Of a stretch of 46,351 nt of DNA, positions 18,208 to 25,808 are shown piece by piece. The DNA is from Bacteroidota bacterium (lineage in GTDB: Bacteria; Bacteroidota; Ignavibacteria; Kapaibacteriales; UBA2268): the NCBI GenBank assembly GCA_021824625.1, contig JAKAKE010000124.1, positions 1-46,351 on the forward strand. Reading direction: 5' to 3'. The notes below the pieces were generated by a model. The model was given only the letters and a program-made list of their open reading frames with translations. It did no database searches and was not told the DNA's origin. Every line of letters starts with the position of its first letter. The first letter of the stretch is position 1. Position numbers and translations under genes: made by a program.

Positions 18208-18380
18208 AATTTTCAATTTTGTAATTTTCAATCAATTTTGCAATATTTAAAGTTAAAAAAGAAATGGGCTTTTCAATTTTTTTGCTTATTAATAAATTGA
18301 AATCATTAATTATTTTATAAATTAAATATTTTGAAAATTTGTTCATTACAAATTCAATGAAAATTACAAAATTGAAAATT
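18208..18380. repeat. 23-base inverted repeat, AT-rich, about 127-base spacer
   Basis: The 23 bases at 18208-18230 (built of AATTTTC and ATTTTG words) are matched exactly in reverse complement at 18358-18380. Low complexity makes chance matches easier, but a perfect 23-base match is longer than the local composition would usually give. No coding frame lies between the arms. Confidence 0.55.
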
Positions 18381-18477
18381 CTATTATGCTGTGTAACATG
18401 AGTAATTAATAATCATATCGTAGAGCATTTCAGGAACTCATAGAAACATGCATTATGATAATAATATTTGCAATTTT

Positions 18478-18517
18478 TTAAAAAAAAAGGCAGCATGGAT
18501 TTCTCCAAACCGCCTTT
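18478..18517 (-). terminator. Terminator of the Ig-repeat cargo gene
   Basis: On the minus strand AAAGGCGG pairs with CTGCCTTT (one G-T pair) and is followed by a run of nine T. It starts 19 bases after the stop of the gene ending at 18536. Confidence 0.7.
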
Positions 18518-18535
18518 CTCCCGGAACGAAATATT

Positions 18536-21346
18536 TTATCTTATAATATTCAACCTCATTGTTCTCATTATACCCTTTGCGTTAAGAACACAAATATATG
18601 TGCCGGTCCCGCAGATTTTACCGCTGTTGTCAGTGCCGTCCCATCTGATTGAATTTGTGCCGTTTGAAGCACTTGTTCCGTTAAATAAAATTACAGGATT
18701 GCCGAGCAGGTCATAAATTGCTACATGGTATAAGCTTTGAGATTCTGTTTCAAAAGTTATATACACTTCATTTGCCGATGGATTAGGATAACCCAACAAT
18801 TTCCACGTTAATAATTCAGAATCCTCGATACCTGAAACCACTGCTATTCCATTCAGCATTACCGGAATGCTGTCAGACATATTTCTGATATAGATATTCA
18901 TTTGGGCAGTTGCCAATCCAGCCGATACAGGATTAAATGAAACATTTATATCTTGCGAGCCGCCTGATTCAATTGTAAAGGGCGCAGCCGGGGATTCAAC
19001 ATTGAAGAATGAAGCACCGGTTCCGGTAATATCCATCTGCAATATTTCAATATCCACATTGCCCGTATTTTTCAAAGCGAATGTACTTTGAATCGGATTA
19101 TTTGTGTTTGTTGTATCGAAATTCACAATAGGTTTTGAAACAGTTGCTATGACCACGCCGCCAAATCCTGATAATATGACCGAAGTATCCCTATTGGAAT
19201 TACTTGTAAAATTCAATAATGCTGTTTTATTTCCTCCTGAAGCAGGGCTGAACCTGAGTGAAACACTCTTGGTTTCATTGGGCTGTAATGAGAATGGTGA
19301 AAAAGCACCTATTATTGAAAACTCGGCACTGTTATTACCTGAAATATTCATTCCTGTAACATCAAGCTTAGCCGTACCGGTGTTCTTTATCAGGGTTGCA
19401 AGTGTTGTGTCTCCGGAATTGCCGACAATGACTGAATCAAAGTTTATAATATAAGTACTGACTGTGATATGTGGGCCTTCTCCGAGAGGCACAACAGTTA
19501 ACTTGACTGAGACACTTGTGTCTTTCCCGCAATCGTTTGCAACGATACAATCATAATTACCGGAATCAGCCAGCTGAACATTAGTCAGAGAAAGAGTTGA
19601 TGCAGTTTTTCCGGCAAGATTATTATTATTCTTTCTCCACTGATATCCGGTGGCACTGTTAGCTGTTATCGAGAATGAAGCGTTCCCTCCTGCATCTACC
19701 TCCCGAGCCTCTGGTTGGTTCAGAATAAATGGTGCCTCGTTAACAGTGAGCAAAGCCTTGCGACTGCTTGTTGGAGGTGTACAGCTATTGCTGATTACGA
19801 CATAATAATTACCGGCATCATTTAAACTAACGGATGCTATACTATATGCCGGTGAATTTGAGTTTGGAATTTCAATGTCATTCTTGAACCACTTATATGT
19901 ATTGTTTAATCCTGATGCCTGAACATTAAACGAAGCAGGTTTTCTTACACATACCTGGATAGAATCAGGTTCGGCTGTAATAACCGGTGCAGTGTTAATA
20001 GTTAATACTGCCGGTTGGCTTGTCTTTGCAGGTGTGCATTTACCGGAGACTTCGACTGTATATTGTCCGTAATCTGTTGTCTGGACATTGTTAATTGAAT
20101 ATGTCGCAGCCGTAGCTCCGCCAATATTAGTGCCATTTTTCTTCCATTGATATGTAATATTTGTTCCAACTGCAGCAACTGTAAAACTTACGTTCCCGCC
20201 TTTGCAAACATTCTGTGATTGGGGCTGAGAAGTGATTGAAGGAGTAATATCAACCGTCAATGTTGCAGGATTACTTGTTGCAGGGCTACCACATGCACTG
20301 CTGACAACACAATCATAAACGCCTGCGTCGCTCGCTTTGACCGATGCAATGGAATAGGTGCTGGCAGTTGCTCCACTGATATTTGAGCCGCCTTTTCTCC
20401 ATTGATAAGTTAAACCGCCACCTGTCGCTGTTACAGAAAAAGAAACGGGTCTTTCTGTGCAGGTTGTTTGAGATTGAGGTTGTGCGGTTATGGATAATCC
20501 TGATGCAATTGTGAAATTTGCATTAGATTCATCTTTTCTGTTTGTGTTTGATTCATCAGTAACTTTGATTTTATATTGGTTACCGGCAATTTGTCCTGAA
20601 GGAATATCCCATAACCAGCTTCCTGTAGCGGCAGAAATACCTGAAGTAAGAAGTGAATATGAACTTCCTCCATTGCTTGAAATTTCAATTTTAACAGTAG
20701 TTATTCCTAACGAAGTCCATGTGATGTTATGAGCCGTGCCAGCACACCATGATTCGCCGCCGTTTGGAGAAGAAACTGTTATCCCAGCTACTGTTACCTG
20801 TTGTAATGTCATCCAATTCCATATATCACCGGAGTCGTTTGAATAATTATTATTAACTGCATTACCGATTGCTCTCAAATAATAAATTCCGGGTGTTGGA
20901 GGTGTAGTCCATGTAAAATTGACTGTTACTTGTCCTCCTGATAACATCAAGGCATCAGTATGTGTAAGTTCACCGCCTATATTTTGCAAACCTGTACCTG
21001 GAGTTAATGAACCTGCATTTGTTTCACCTGTTTGTGATGTTTTAACAGCGATATTAACTCCGCATGCAGGTTGGCTTGCATTGGCTACAATAACAGAAAA
21101 GGAATTAGTGGAATTTGGGTCGAACACATAGCTTCCGCTTCCACTGGAATTCGTAACTGTTACAGATGAATTTGCACCTGAACTATGACAGGAACATCCA
21201 CCCGAAGTAGTTGACGTTTTTCCTGTCATGCCGGCTCTATGTGCATATAAACCGATGCTAAACCATACAGCTAAAACTGACAGGATGATAAGATATTTGG
21301 TTTTCCAAAATCGTTTTTTTTGTTTTTCATTTGTATAAACATTCAT
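18536..21346 (-). CDS. Secreted multi-Ig protein with T9SS C-terminal sorting domain
   Basis: 936 residues. An N-terminal hydrophobic segment (about 17-36) serves as signal. A choice-of-anchor V/Reeler-like domain follows (about 37-190) with GGCSCHSS (Cys51, Cys53, His54). Next is a PNGGE-type beta domain (about 192-285, SPNGGESWCAGTAHNITWTS), then four I-set-like Ig domains (about 286-620) with repeated QWRKGG/QWKKNG and DAGVYDC/DSGNYDC motifs, then two HYDIN/choice-of-anchor D-like domains (about 620-840), then a linker and a T9SS type A sorting domain (about 850-936: LLGYPNPSANEVYITFE, DNSGKICGTGTYIC). It should be exported by T9SS and surface-bound, probably as an adhesin or matrix protein. 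GGGGAG lies before the ATG. porU-porV is only 2 kb away from its stop. Confidence 0.88.
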   Translation of the reverse strand: MNVYTNEKQKKRFWKTKYLIILSVLAVWFSIGLYAHRAGMTGKTSTTSGGCSCHSSGANSSVTVTNSSGSGSYVFDPNSTNSFSVIVANASQPACGVNIAVKTSQTGETNAGSLTPGTGLQNIGGELTHTDALMLSGGQVTVNFTWTTPPTPGIYYLRAIGNAVNNNYSNDSGDIWNWMTLQQVTVAGITVSSPNGGESWCAGTAHNITWTSLGITTVKIEISSNGGSSYSLLTSGISAATGSWLWDIPSGQIAGNQYKIKVTDESNTNRKDESNANFTIASGLSITAQPQSQTTCTERPVSFSVTATGGGLTYQWRKGGSNISGATASTYSIASVKASDAGVYDCVVSSACGSPATSNPATLTVDITPSITSQPQSQNVCKGGNVSFTVAAVGTNITYQWKKNGTNIGGATAATYSINNVQTTDYGQYTVEVSGKCTPAKTSQPAVLTINTAPVITAEPDSIQVCVRKPASFNVQASGLNNTYKWFKNDIEIPNSNSPAYSIASVSLNDAGNYYVVISNSCTPPTSSRKALLTVNEAPFILNQPEAREVDAGGNASFSITANSATGYQWRKNNNNLAGKTASTLSLTNVQLADSGNYDCIVANDCGKDTSVSVKLTVVPLGEGPHITVSTYIINFDSVIVGNSGDTTLATLIKNTGTAKLDVTGMNISGNNSAEFSIIGAFSPFSLQPNETKSVSLRFSPASGGNKTALLNFTSNSNRDTSVILSGFGGVVIATVSKPIVNFDTTNTNNPIQSTFALKNTGNVDIEILQMDITGTGASFFNVESPAAPFTIESGGSQDINVSFNPVSAGLATAQMNIYIRNMSDSIPVMLNGIAVVSGIEDSELLTWKLLGYPNPSANEVYITFETESQSLYHVAIYDLLGNPVILFNGTSASNGTNSIRWDGTDNSGKICGTGTYICVLNAKGIMRTMRLNIIR

Positions 21347-21565
21347 AACACTCCCCTTGAATAATTTATAAAAAGTTAATTATAACTAAATTTATATTTA
21401 GTTAATCCTATTTTTAATTATATCAGACTATTAGTATTAATTTTTATTTTTAATACTTAAAAATATTTTTTTAGATTTTAATAAAATAATTTGTTGGACA
21501 TAGGTTGCATCACTATGCATGTAATACTCTGTTTCAGTTGAATATGAATTAATGAAATTAATGAT
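21347..21565. other. Promoter region of the Ig-repeat gene
   Basis: 219 AT-rich bases between two minus-strand genes. A hairpin AACTAAAT-TTAT-ATTTAGTT lies about 40 bases upstream of the cargo gene start (near 21384-21403) and could be an operator. No strong -7 box was found. Confidence 0.4.
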
Positions 21566-22645
21566 TTATTGGGTGCTGATGAAAACAGAATGAATATCAT
21601 CACCACTCATATCTGAGGATATGAGTTTTAAATTTGTCGCATAAGCAAGCCGGTTGATGTTGAATTTTTCAAATGAGTGAATACCATCTCCGATTATTTT
21701 TGGTGCTGTGAAAATATGAAGTTCATCAATTAAATTTGAGCGTGCAAATGATGAAAATATGTCTGCTCCTCCTTCGACCAGAACCGAGCCGATACGATAG
21801 TCGGAATAAAGTGATTTAAGAATTTCTTTCAGATTCATCCTAGAATCTTCATCTTCTTCGACTGCTAATATGTTGATGCCCGCGGCTCTTAAATTTTCTG
21901 CTTTTTTGGAATGTCTGTAATTCTCATGGCAAACTATTATGACTTTAAACTTTTCATTGTCACTGAATACTTTATTGGATTGAGGCAAAGAAAGTTCAGA
22001 ATCAAGAATGACTCTATATGGGTTTCTTCCGGTGACATCACGGACAGTCAATGTCGGATTATCAATCTCGGCAGTTCTTCTTCCAATAATTACAGCATCG
22101 ACAAAAGCTCTTAAATGATGAGTACGCTTACGGCTCTCTTCGCCGGAAATCCATCGTGATTCACCTTTTGAAGTTGCAATACAACCATCAATTGATTGAG
22201 CCGCTTTCAGAATGACATAAGGAAATTCTGTTGTAATGTGCTTTATGAAAAACCGGTTCAACCAACGGCATTCATTTTCCAAAACGCCTGAAATAACTTC
22301 AATTCCTGCATTAATCAGTATATCAATACCTTTACCGATTATAAGCGGATTAGGGTCTTTTATACCGATAATTGCCTTTGAAAACTTTTTTTCAATTATT
22401 GCAGTAGTGCATGGTGGAGTTTTACCATGATGGGAGCATGGCTCAAGGTTAATGACCAGGGTACTGCCGGTAAGGTCAATTCCAATGGCATTGTCAATTG
22501 CATCTATTTCAGCATGTTTACCGCCAAATTTATGGTGCCATCCTTCTGCTACAACTTCATCGTTTTTAATTATAACAGCACCAACCAAAGGATTAGGAGA
22601 GACATGTCCTACCCCCTTAAGAGCTAACGTGACAGCTCTTTTCAT
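21566..22645 (-). CDS. ribD: Bifunctional diaminohydroxyphosphoribosylaminopyrimidine deaminase / uracil reductase
   Basis: 359 residues, full two-domain RibD. The deaminase domain (about 1-145) has SPNPLVGAVI, the zinc site HAEIDAI (His44, Glu46) and LEPCSHHGKTPPC (Cys70, Cys79). The reductase domain (about 146-359) has KAAQSIDGCIA, SRWISGEESRKRTHHLRA, DAVIIGRRTAEIDNPTLTVR and VLVEGGADIFSSF. It makes the second and third steps of riboflavin synthesis from GTP in the cytoplasm. Other rib genes are absent. The conserved family N-terminus usually starts a few residues earlier, but no ATG/GTG/TTG is available upstream in frame; the start is 20 bases after the preceding lipoprotein stop, suggesting coupled translation. 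Confidence 0.95.
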   Translation of the reverse strand: MKRAVTLALKGVGHVSPNPLVGAVIIKNDEVVAEGWHHKFGGKHAEIDAIDNAIGIDLTGSTLVINLEPCSHHGKTPPCTTAIIEKKFSKAIIGIKDPNPLIIGKGIDILINAGIEVISGVLENECRWLNRFFIKHITTEFPYVILKAAQSIDGCIATSKGESRWISGEESRKRTHHLRAFVDAVIIGRRTAEIDNPTLTVRDVTGRNPYRVILDSELSLPQSNKVFSDNEKFKVIIVCHENYRHSKKAENLRAAGINILAVEEDEDSRMNLKEILKSLYSDYRIGSVLVEGGADIFSSFARSNLIDELHIFTAPKIIGDGIHSFEKFNINRLAYATNLKLISSDMSGDDIHSVFISTQ

Positions 22646-22665
22646 GGCTTGTTCGTTTGAAGTTG

Positions 22666-23490
22666 TTATTGATTCCAGTTTAACCTCATTGATGTTGTAT
22701 AAGGCATTGGTTTTGCAGGTATAGTCATTTTCAAAGTATATTCTCCGGCAATTAGTGGAATTTGATTTGATGTTTTACCATTCCATTCAATTGTATATTT
22801 ATGAGTTTCTCCTTTTGATACGGGTAGTACAGGATTGACAACCTGGAGAAAATTTTGTCCATAACCTGAACTCCAAACAATATGCCCTTTTTGATTTAGA
22901 ATATCTACCCTGAATATTTCGGATGTCGGTATATATTCATTTTCTACCGTTTTAATCCGTTTGGCAATTACCCCAAAAACGGCTGATGTATAAGTTTGAT
23001 TTTCAATAAAAGGTTCTAATGTTATAGCAGGCATATTTTCTTCGGCTTCTGTGTATATATCCTTATACGTTTTTGTAAAATCATAAAATTTATTATTGGC
23101 GAAAATTTTATACCTGAACTTCATATCTTCTAAATTAAATTTTAACGGTAGCATCCAACTTACAGAACCTGACACTGTTAAAGAAGTTTGTTTTTCCTTT
23201 TCTGTTGTACCCTTAATGTCTAATTGGCTGAATTCAAAGGTATGGAACACAGTATCCTCCGGAGTCAGTATTTCAAGTTTGACGGAAGTTATGGAATTGA
23301 TGAAATCAAATTTATCCTGACTTTCTTGTTGCACTGCTTTAAGACTGAAATTAAATACAGCATTCCCGGAATTAACGATTAAATTAACATCCGGTGAATA
23401 GGGTGGTGGATTCTTATCAATAATTTTCGTAGTACTGCACCCATAAATCATAAGTGCAGACATTATCAAAGTAGAAATCAATTTAGGCAT
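22666..23490 (-). CDS. Lipoprotein with C-terminal BsuPI-like domain
   Basis: 274 residues. MPKLISTLIMSALMIYGC is a lipoprotein signal with Cys18. The N-terminal half (about 30-160) is beta-rich and unrecognised. The C-terminal about 90 residues resemble the BsuPI (intracellular proteinase inhibitor) fold: VDILNQKGHIVWSSGYGQNF, then VSKGETHKYTIEWNGK and AGEYTLKMTI, which is the usual W-S-x-G ... F-x-Q and G-E-x-x-Y-x-x-x-W-x-G pattern. In Bacteroidota such domains occur in envelope proteins; a protease inhibitor role is not shown. ribD starts 20 bases after its stop, so the two share a transcript although no metabolic link is apparent. No SD is visible. It diverges from the YjbH-like gene across 76 bases. 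Confidence 0.7.
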   Translation of the reverse strand: MPKLISTLIMSALMIYGCSTTKIIDKNPPPYSPDVNLIVNSGNAVFNFSLKAVQQESQDKFDFINSITSVKLEILTPEDTVFHTFEFSQLDIKGTTEKEKQTSLTVSGSVSWMLPLKFNLEDMKFRYKIFANNKFYDFTKTYKDIYTEAEENMPAITLEPFIENQTYTSAVFGVIAKRIKTVENEYIPTSEIFRVDILNQKGHIVWSSGYGQNFLQVVNPVLPVSKGETHKYTIEWNGKTSNQIPLIAGEYTLKMTIPAKPMPYTTSMRLNWNQ

Positions 23491-23566
23491 AATATTTGTT
23501 TAAATTATTTAATAAATTCAACATAATTATCTTGTATAACGATTATTCGGAGATTTAATTTATCAA

Positions 23567-24364
23567 ATGTTTGAAATAGAAAATATAATCAAGAATATTT
23601 ACAAAATTACCAGTTTGATTCTTTTAATTTTATTTTTTTCATCTGAAGCTGTATCTCAGGGTTCGTCGGGTGATAAAGCTAAGTACGAGTCAGGATATAT
23701 AGTGAATATGCCTACTGCCGGGTTAATACCAAAAAGTTCCTTATCGGTCTATTCAAATATTTTCGAAAATTCGGGCATGTTTGTTGAAATAAATGCTTCG
23801 CCATTTACTAATTTTATGTTGGGACTGAGCTATGGCGGCACACATATTTTGGGGAATCGGGAAATAACATGGCAAAACCTTCCCGGTATAATTCTAAAGA
23901 TAAGAATTTTTGATGAGTCACTAAGTTTCCCCGCAATTCTAATTGGATTTAATTCTCAGGGGAGGGGCCCTTATGTGTCTAATTTAAAAAGATTTCAAAA
24001 TTTATCTGCCGGATTTTTTCTGTCAGCAAGTAAGTGTTATTCGTGGAAACTTGGCAGTATTGCTTTTCATGGAGGTATTAATTACTCCATTGAACCATCT
24101 CCATCCGAAAGAATAGCAAATTATTATGCCGGTTTAGAACAATCCATAGGAAACAGAGGCTCAGTTAATTTAGAATATAATGCCACTCTCGATGAAAAGC
24201 CAGGATTAATTTTGGATAAAAGGGGATTATTGAATTTATCATTACGATATGCTTTTATTCAAAACTTGACAATTGATTTCCAATTTATTGATTTATTTAA
24301 ACATTCAGTAGGCGGCAATGGTTCAATAAGAAGATTAGGAATTGAATATATTGATGAATTCTAA
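23567..24364 (+). CDS. YjbH-like outer-membrane beta-barrel protein
   Basis: 265 residues. A signal peptide spans about residues 12-31 (ending VSQ). The body begins with YIVNMPTAGLIPKSSLSVYS and has FNSQGRGPYVSN and LDEKPGLILDKRGLLNLSLRYAF; the pattern (MPTAG near the N-terminus, alternating amphipathic strands, repeated G-x-S/x-Y) matches short YjbH-domain proteins, the barrel partner in exopolysaccharide export in proteobacteria. It would sit in the outer membrane. It diverges from the BsuPI-like lipoprotein gene and converges on the polyphosphate-polymerase cassette. No ribosome site is evident (GGAG at 23549-23552 is 14 bases before the ATG). Family assignment is by pattern only. Confidence 0.65.
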   Translation: MFEIENIIKNIYKITSLILLILFFSSEAVSQGSSGDKAKYESGYIVNMPTAGLIPKSSLSVYSNIFENSGMFVEINASPFTNFMLGLSYGGTHILGNREITWQNLPGIILKIRIFDESLSFPAILIGFNSQGRGPYVSNLKRFQNLSAGFFLSASKCYSWKLGSIAFHGGINYSIEPSPSERIANYYAGLEQSIGNRGSVNLEYNATLDEKPGLILDKRGLLNLSLRYAFIQNLTIDFQFIDLFKHSVGGNGSIRRLGIEYIDEF

Positions 24365-24399
24365 ATTGTTAGAACATTGCCAGGAGTTATTTCCAATTT

Positions 24400-24433
24400 T
24401 ATTATTCACTTTTCACTTTTCATTGTTCACTAA
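24400..24433. repeat. TTCACT periodic repeat
   Basis: Four copies of TTCACT/TTCATT-type units (ATTATTCACTTTTCACTTTT, then CATTGTTCACT) fill the gap between two convergent genes. They match the units in the lpdA-lipB gap. Confidence 0.7.
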
Positions 24434-24434
24434 T

Positions 24435-25142
24435 TTAGAACCAGCTGTCAATATTATAAAAGAGTCCTATAATATTTGACCTTTTCGGTTTTTTCATATT
24501 AATTTCTTCTTCACGCATGTAGTATAGCTGAATCTCATTATCTTTATTTATTTTAAAATTGCATCCGAGATAAAATCTGTAATTGTCAAACCTGTCACCT
24601 CTTTTATAATTAATTATATAAAACAATTCATAAGCGATGAATGGCTTGAGCCATTTAGCGGCTTCATATTCTACTGTAATTTTATTTCTAATGTGTTCTT
24701 CTGTAATTATCGAATGTGTCTTATTATCTTCTTTAAACTTTTTCTTATACGTTAATTTATATTTTAATTCGACAGGTTCAATATCATAATTAAAATATCC
24801 GCTTAAATATAGAGCATGATTAGGTAATTCGGGCCTGACATACAGTCTGTACGTTGTCGAAACTTTAAAATACTTACTAAATTTATATTTCAGGCTTATG
24901 TCGGTAATTGCTGATTTTAACTGGCTTATTTCATTATTAAACCTGAATTGTTCACCAGGTTCAATACTGAAATTATCAATTATAGGAAAGTCAATACTGA
25001 AACCCGTCCAAAGTTCAGTATCAGTGTTCTGAGCTTTAATTATCAAGATGCTAAAAATAAATGTGACTGATGATAGAAAAGTCCTATATGTAATTCTATG
25101 TCTTATAAGTTTTAAACAACGAATTATCATATTCAACTTCAT
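24435..25142 (-). CDS. DUF2490 family protein, predicted outer-membrane barrel
   Basis: About 235 residues from the ATG at 25142; an ATG at 25160 would be in frame but its codons are made of the dispersed ATTACGA/ATTCAT repeat, and an ATG at 25130 is a further option. A signal peptide ends near IIKAQ. The mature part starts TELWTGFSIDFPI and goes on with amphipathic strands (YKFSKYFKVSTTYRLYVRPE, YEAAKWLKPFIAYELFYI), ending in NIIGLFYNIDSWF with a C-terminal Phe as in many barrels; this is the DUF2490 pattern. It lies 28 bases downstream of the DUF4956 gene on the same strand, third in a cassette with the VTC polyphosphate polymerase. Function unknown; a pore for the product is one guess. Confidence 0.72.
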   Translation of the reverse strand: MKLNMIIRCLKLIRHRITYRTFLSSVTFIFSILIIKAQNTDTELWTGFSIDFPIIDNFSIEPGEQFRFNNEISQLKSAITDISLKYKFSKYFKVSTTYRLYVRPELPNHALYLSGYFNYDIEPVELKYKLTYKKKFKEDNKTHSIITEEHIRNKITVEYEAAKWLKPFIAYELFYIINYKRGDRFDNYRFYLGCNFKINKDNEIQLYYMREEEINMKKPKRSNIIGLFYNIDSWF

Positions 25143-25171
25143 TCGTAAATCATAATTCATAATTCGTAATT
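25139..25171. repeat. ATTCAT/ATTCGTAA periodic repeat
   Basis: The join between the DUF4956 and DUF2490 genes is made of TTCGTAAATCATAATTCATA followed by ATTCGTAATTA. In reverse complement this is the AATTACGAATTATGA pattern seen at 9928 and 10839. It touches the start codons of the downstream gene. Confidence 0.65.
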
Positions 25172-25808
25172 ATCTACTAAGGTCCTGGTCATCCGTATGG
25201 AATTTATCATAATAATATACCCGAATCCTTGCCACATCTCTCAGAAAATCAATTCTGATAATGTCGAACCTGTGAATATTAAGCCCTGTTCTATCCTTGA
25301 GGTCTTGAATTAACAAACTATGATTTGCAGGTTTTATCAAATCTATTTTTTCATAAATAACTTCTTTTTGACTTTCATTCTTTACAAAGAATTTCTCAAG
25401 AAAATATATTCCAACAATAATTATCAGATTTGTTATACCCATGAAGAGATAGGTGTTCTGATTGCTCAGAAGTGAGTTAATAAGTGCAACGGCAATAGAA
25501 ATGAAAACATAAGTCATTTCCTTGATAGGTACCGTAATTGTTCTATATCTGAGTATGGAAAAAATAGCAAAAATACCAAATGCAAAACCTATGCTTAACT
25601 GAGTGCTTTGCAGTAAGAAACAAACAAGAAAAACAAGAATGTTAAGTACAAAGAAAGTGAAAAGGTATTCTCTTTTACGTCTGAAATGAAAATAAATTAG
25701 TTTTGTTATAACGAAAATGGAAATAATATTTATGACAAATCTTAAAGCGAAATGCAAGTAAAAATCACCGTTTAAAATATGAAAGCTAAAGAAATTTGAA
25801 GTATCCAT
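25170..25808 (-). CDS. DUF4956 membrane protein
   Basis: 212 residues from the ATG at 25808; the frame stays open up to 25901 but that start would overlap the preceding gene by 116 bases, against 23 with the one chosen. Four to five membrane segments lie in residues about 15-160 (FALRFVINIISIFVITKLIYF, YLFTFFVLNILVFLVCFLL, LSIGFAFGIFAIFSILRYRT, TYVFISIAVALINSLL, NLIIIVGIYFLEKFF), followed by a cytoplasmic C-terminal domain with a predicted ferredoxin-like beta-alpha-beta (LLIQDLKDRTGLNIHRFDIIRIDFL, ARIRVYYY). The RYRTITVPIKEM loop is the DUF4956 hallmark. These proteins often sit beside VTC-domain polyphosphate polymerases, as here. It may anchor or regulate the polymerase, or move its product. 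Confidence 0.8.
   Translation of the reverse strand: MDTSNFFSFHILNGDFYLHFALRFVINIISIFVITKLIYFHFRRKREYLFTFFVLNILVFLVCFLLQSTQLSIGFAFGIFAIFSILRYRTITVPIKEMTYVFISIAVALINSLLSNQNTYLFMGITNLIIIVGIYFLEKFFVKNESQKEVIYEKIDLIKPANHSLLIQDLKDRTGLNIHRFDIIRIDFLRDVARIRVYYYDKFHTDDQDLSR

Larger units (their letters stand above)
17531..18477. other. 947-base gene-poor region rich in hairpins and AT inverted repeats
   Basis: No gene is supported. From left to right it holds a short GAAGTA...TACTTC hairpin near 17582-17602, a C/G-rich fold at 17752-17785 (eight C facing seven G), a perfect 9-bp stem at 17931-17963, a terminator-like hairpin with T-run at 18053-18092, and a 23-base AT inverted repeat at 18208-18380. 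The sequence TATCGGAGGGTCA at 17739-17751 also occurs after tRNA-Gly (10768-10780), so parts belong to a dispersed family. Confidence 0.6.
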
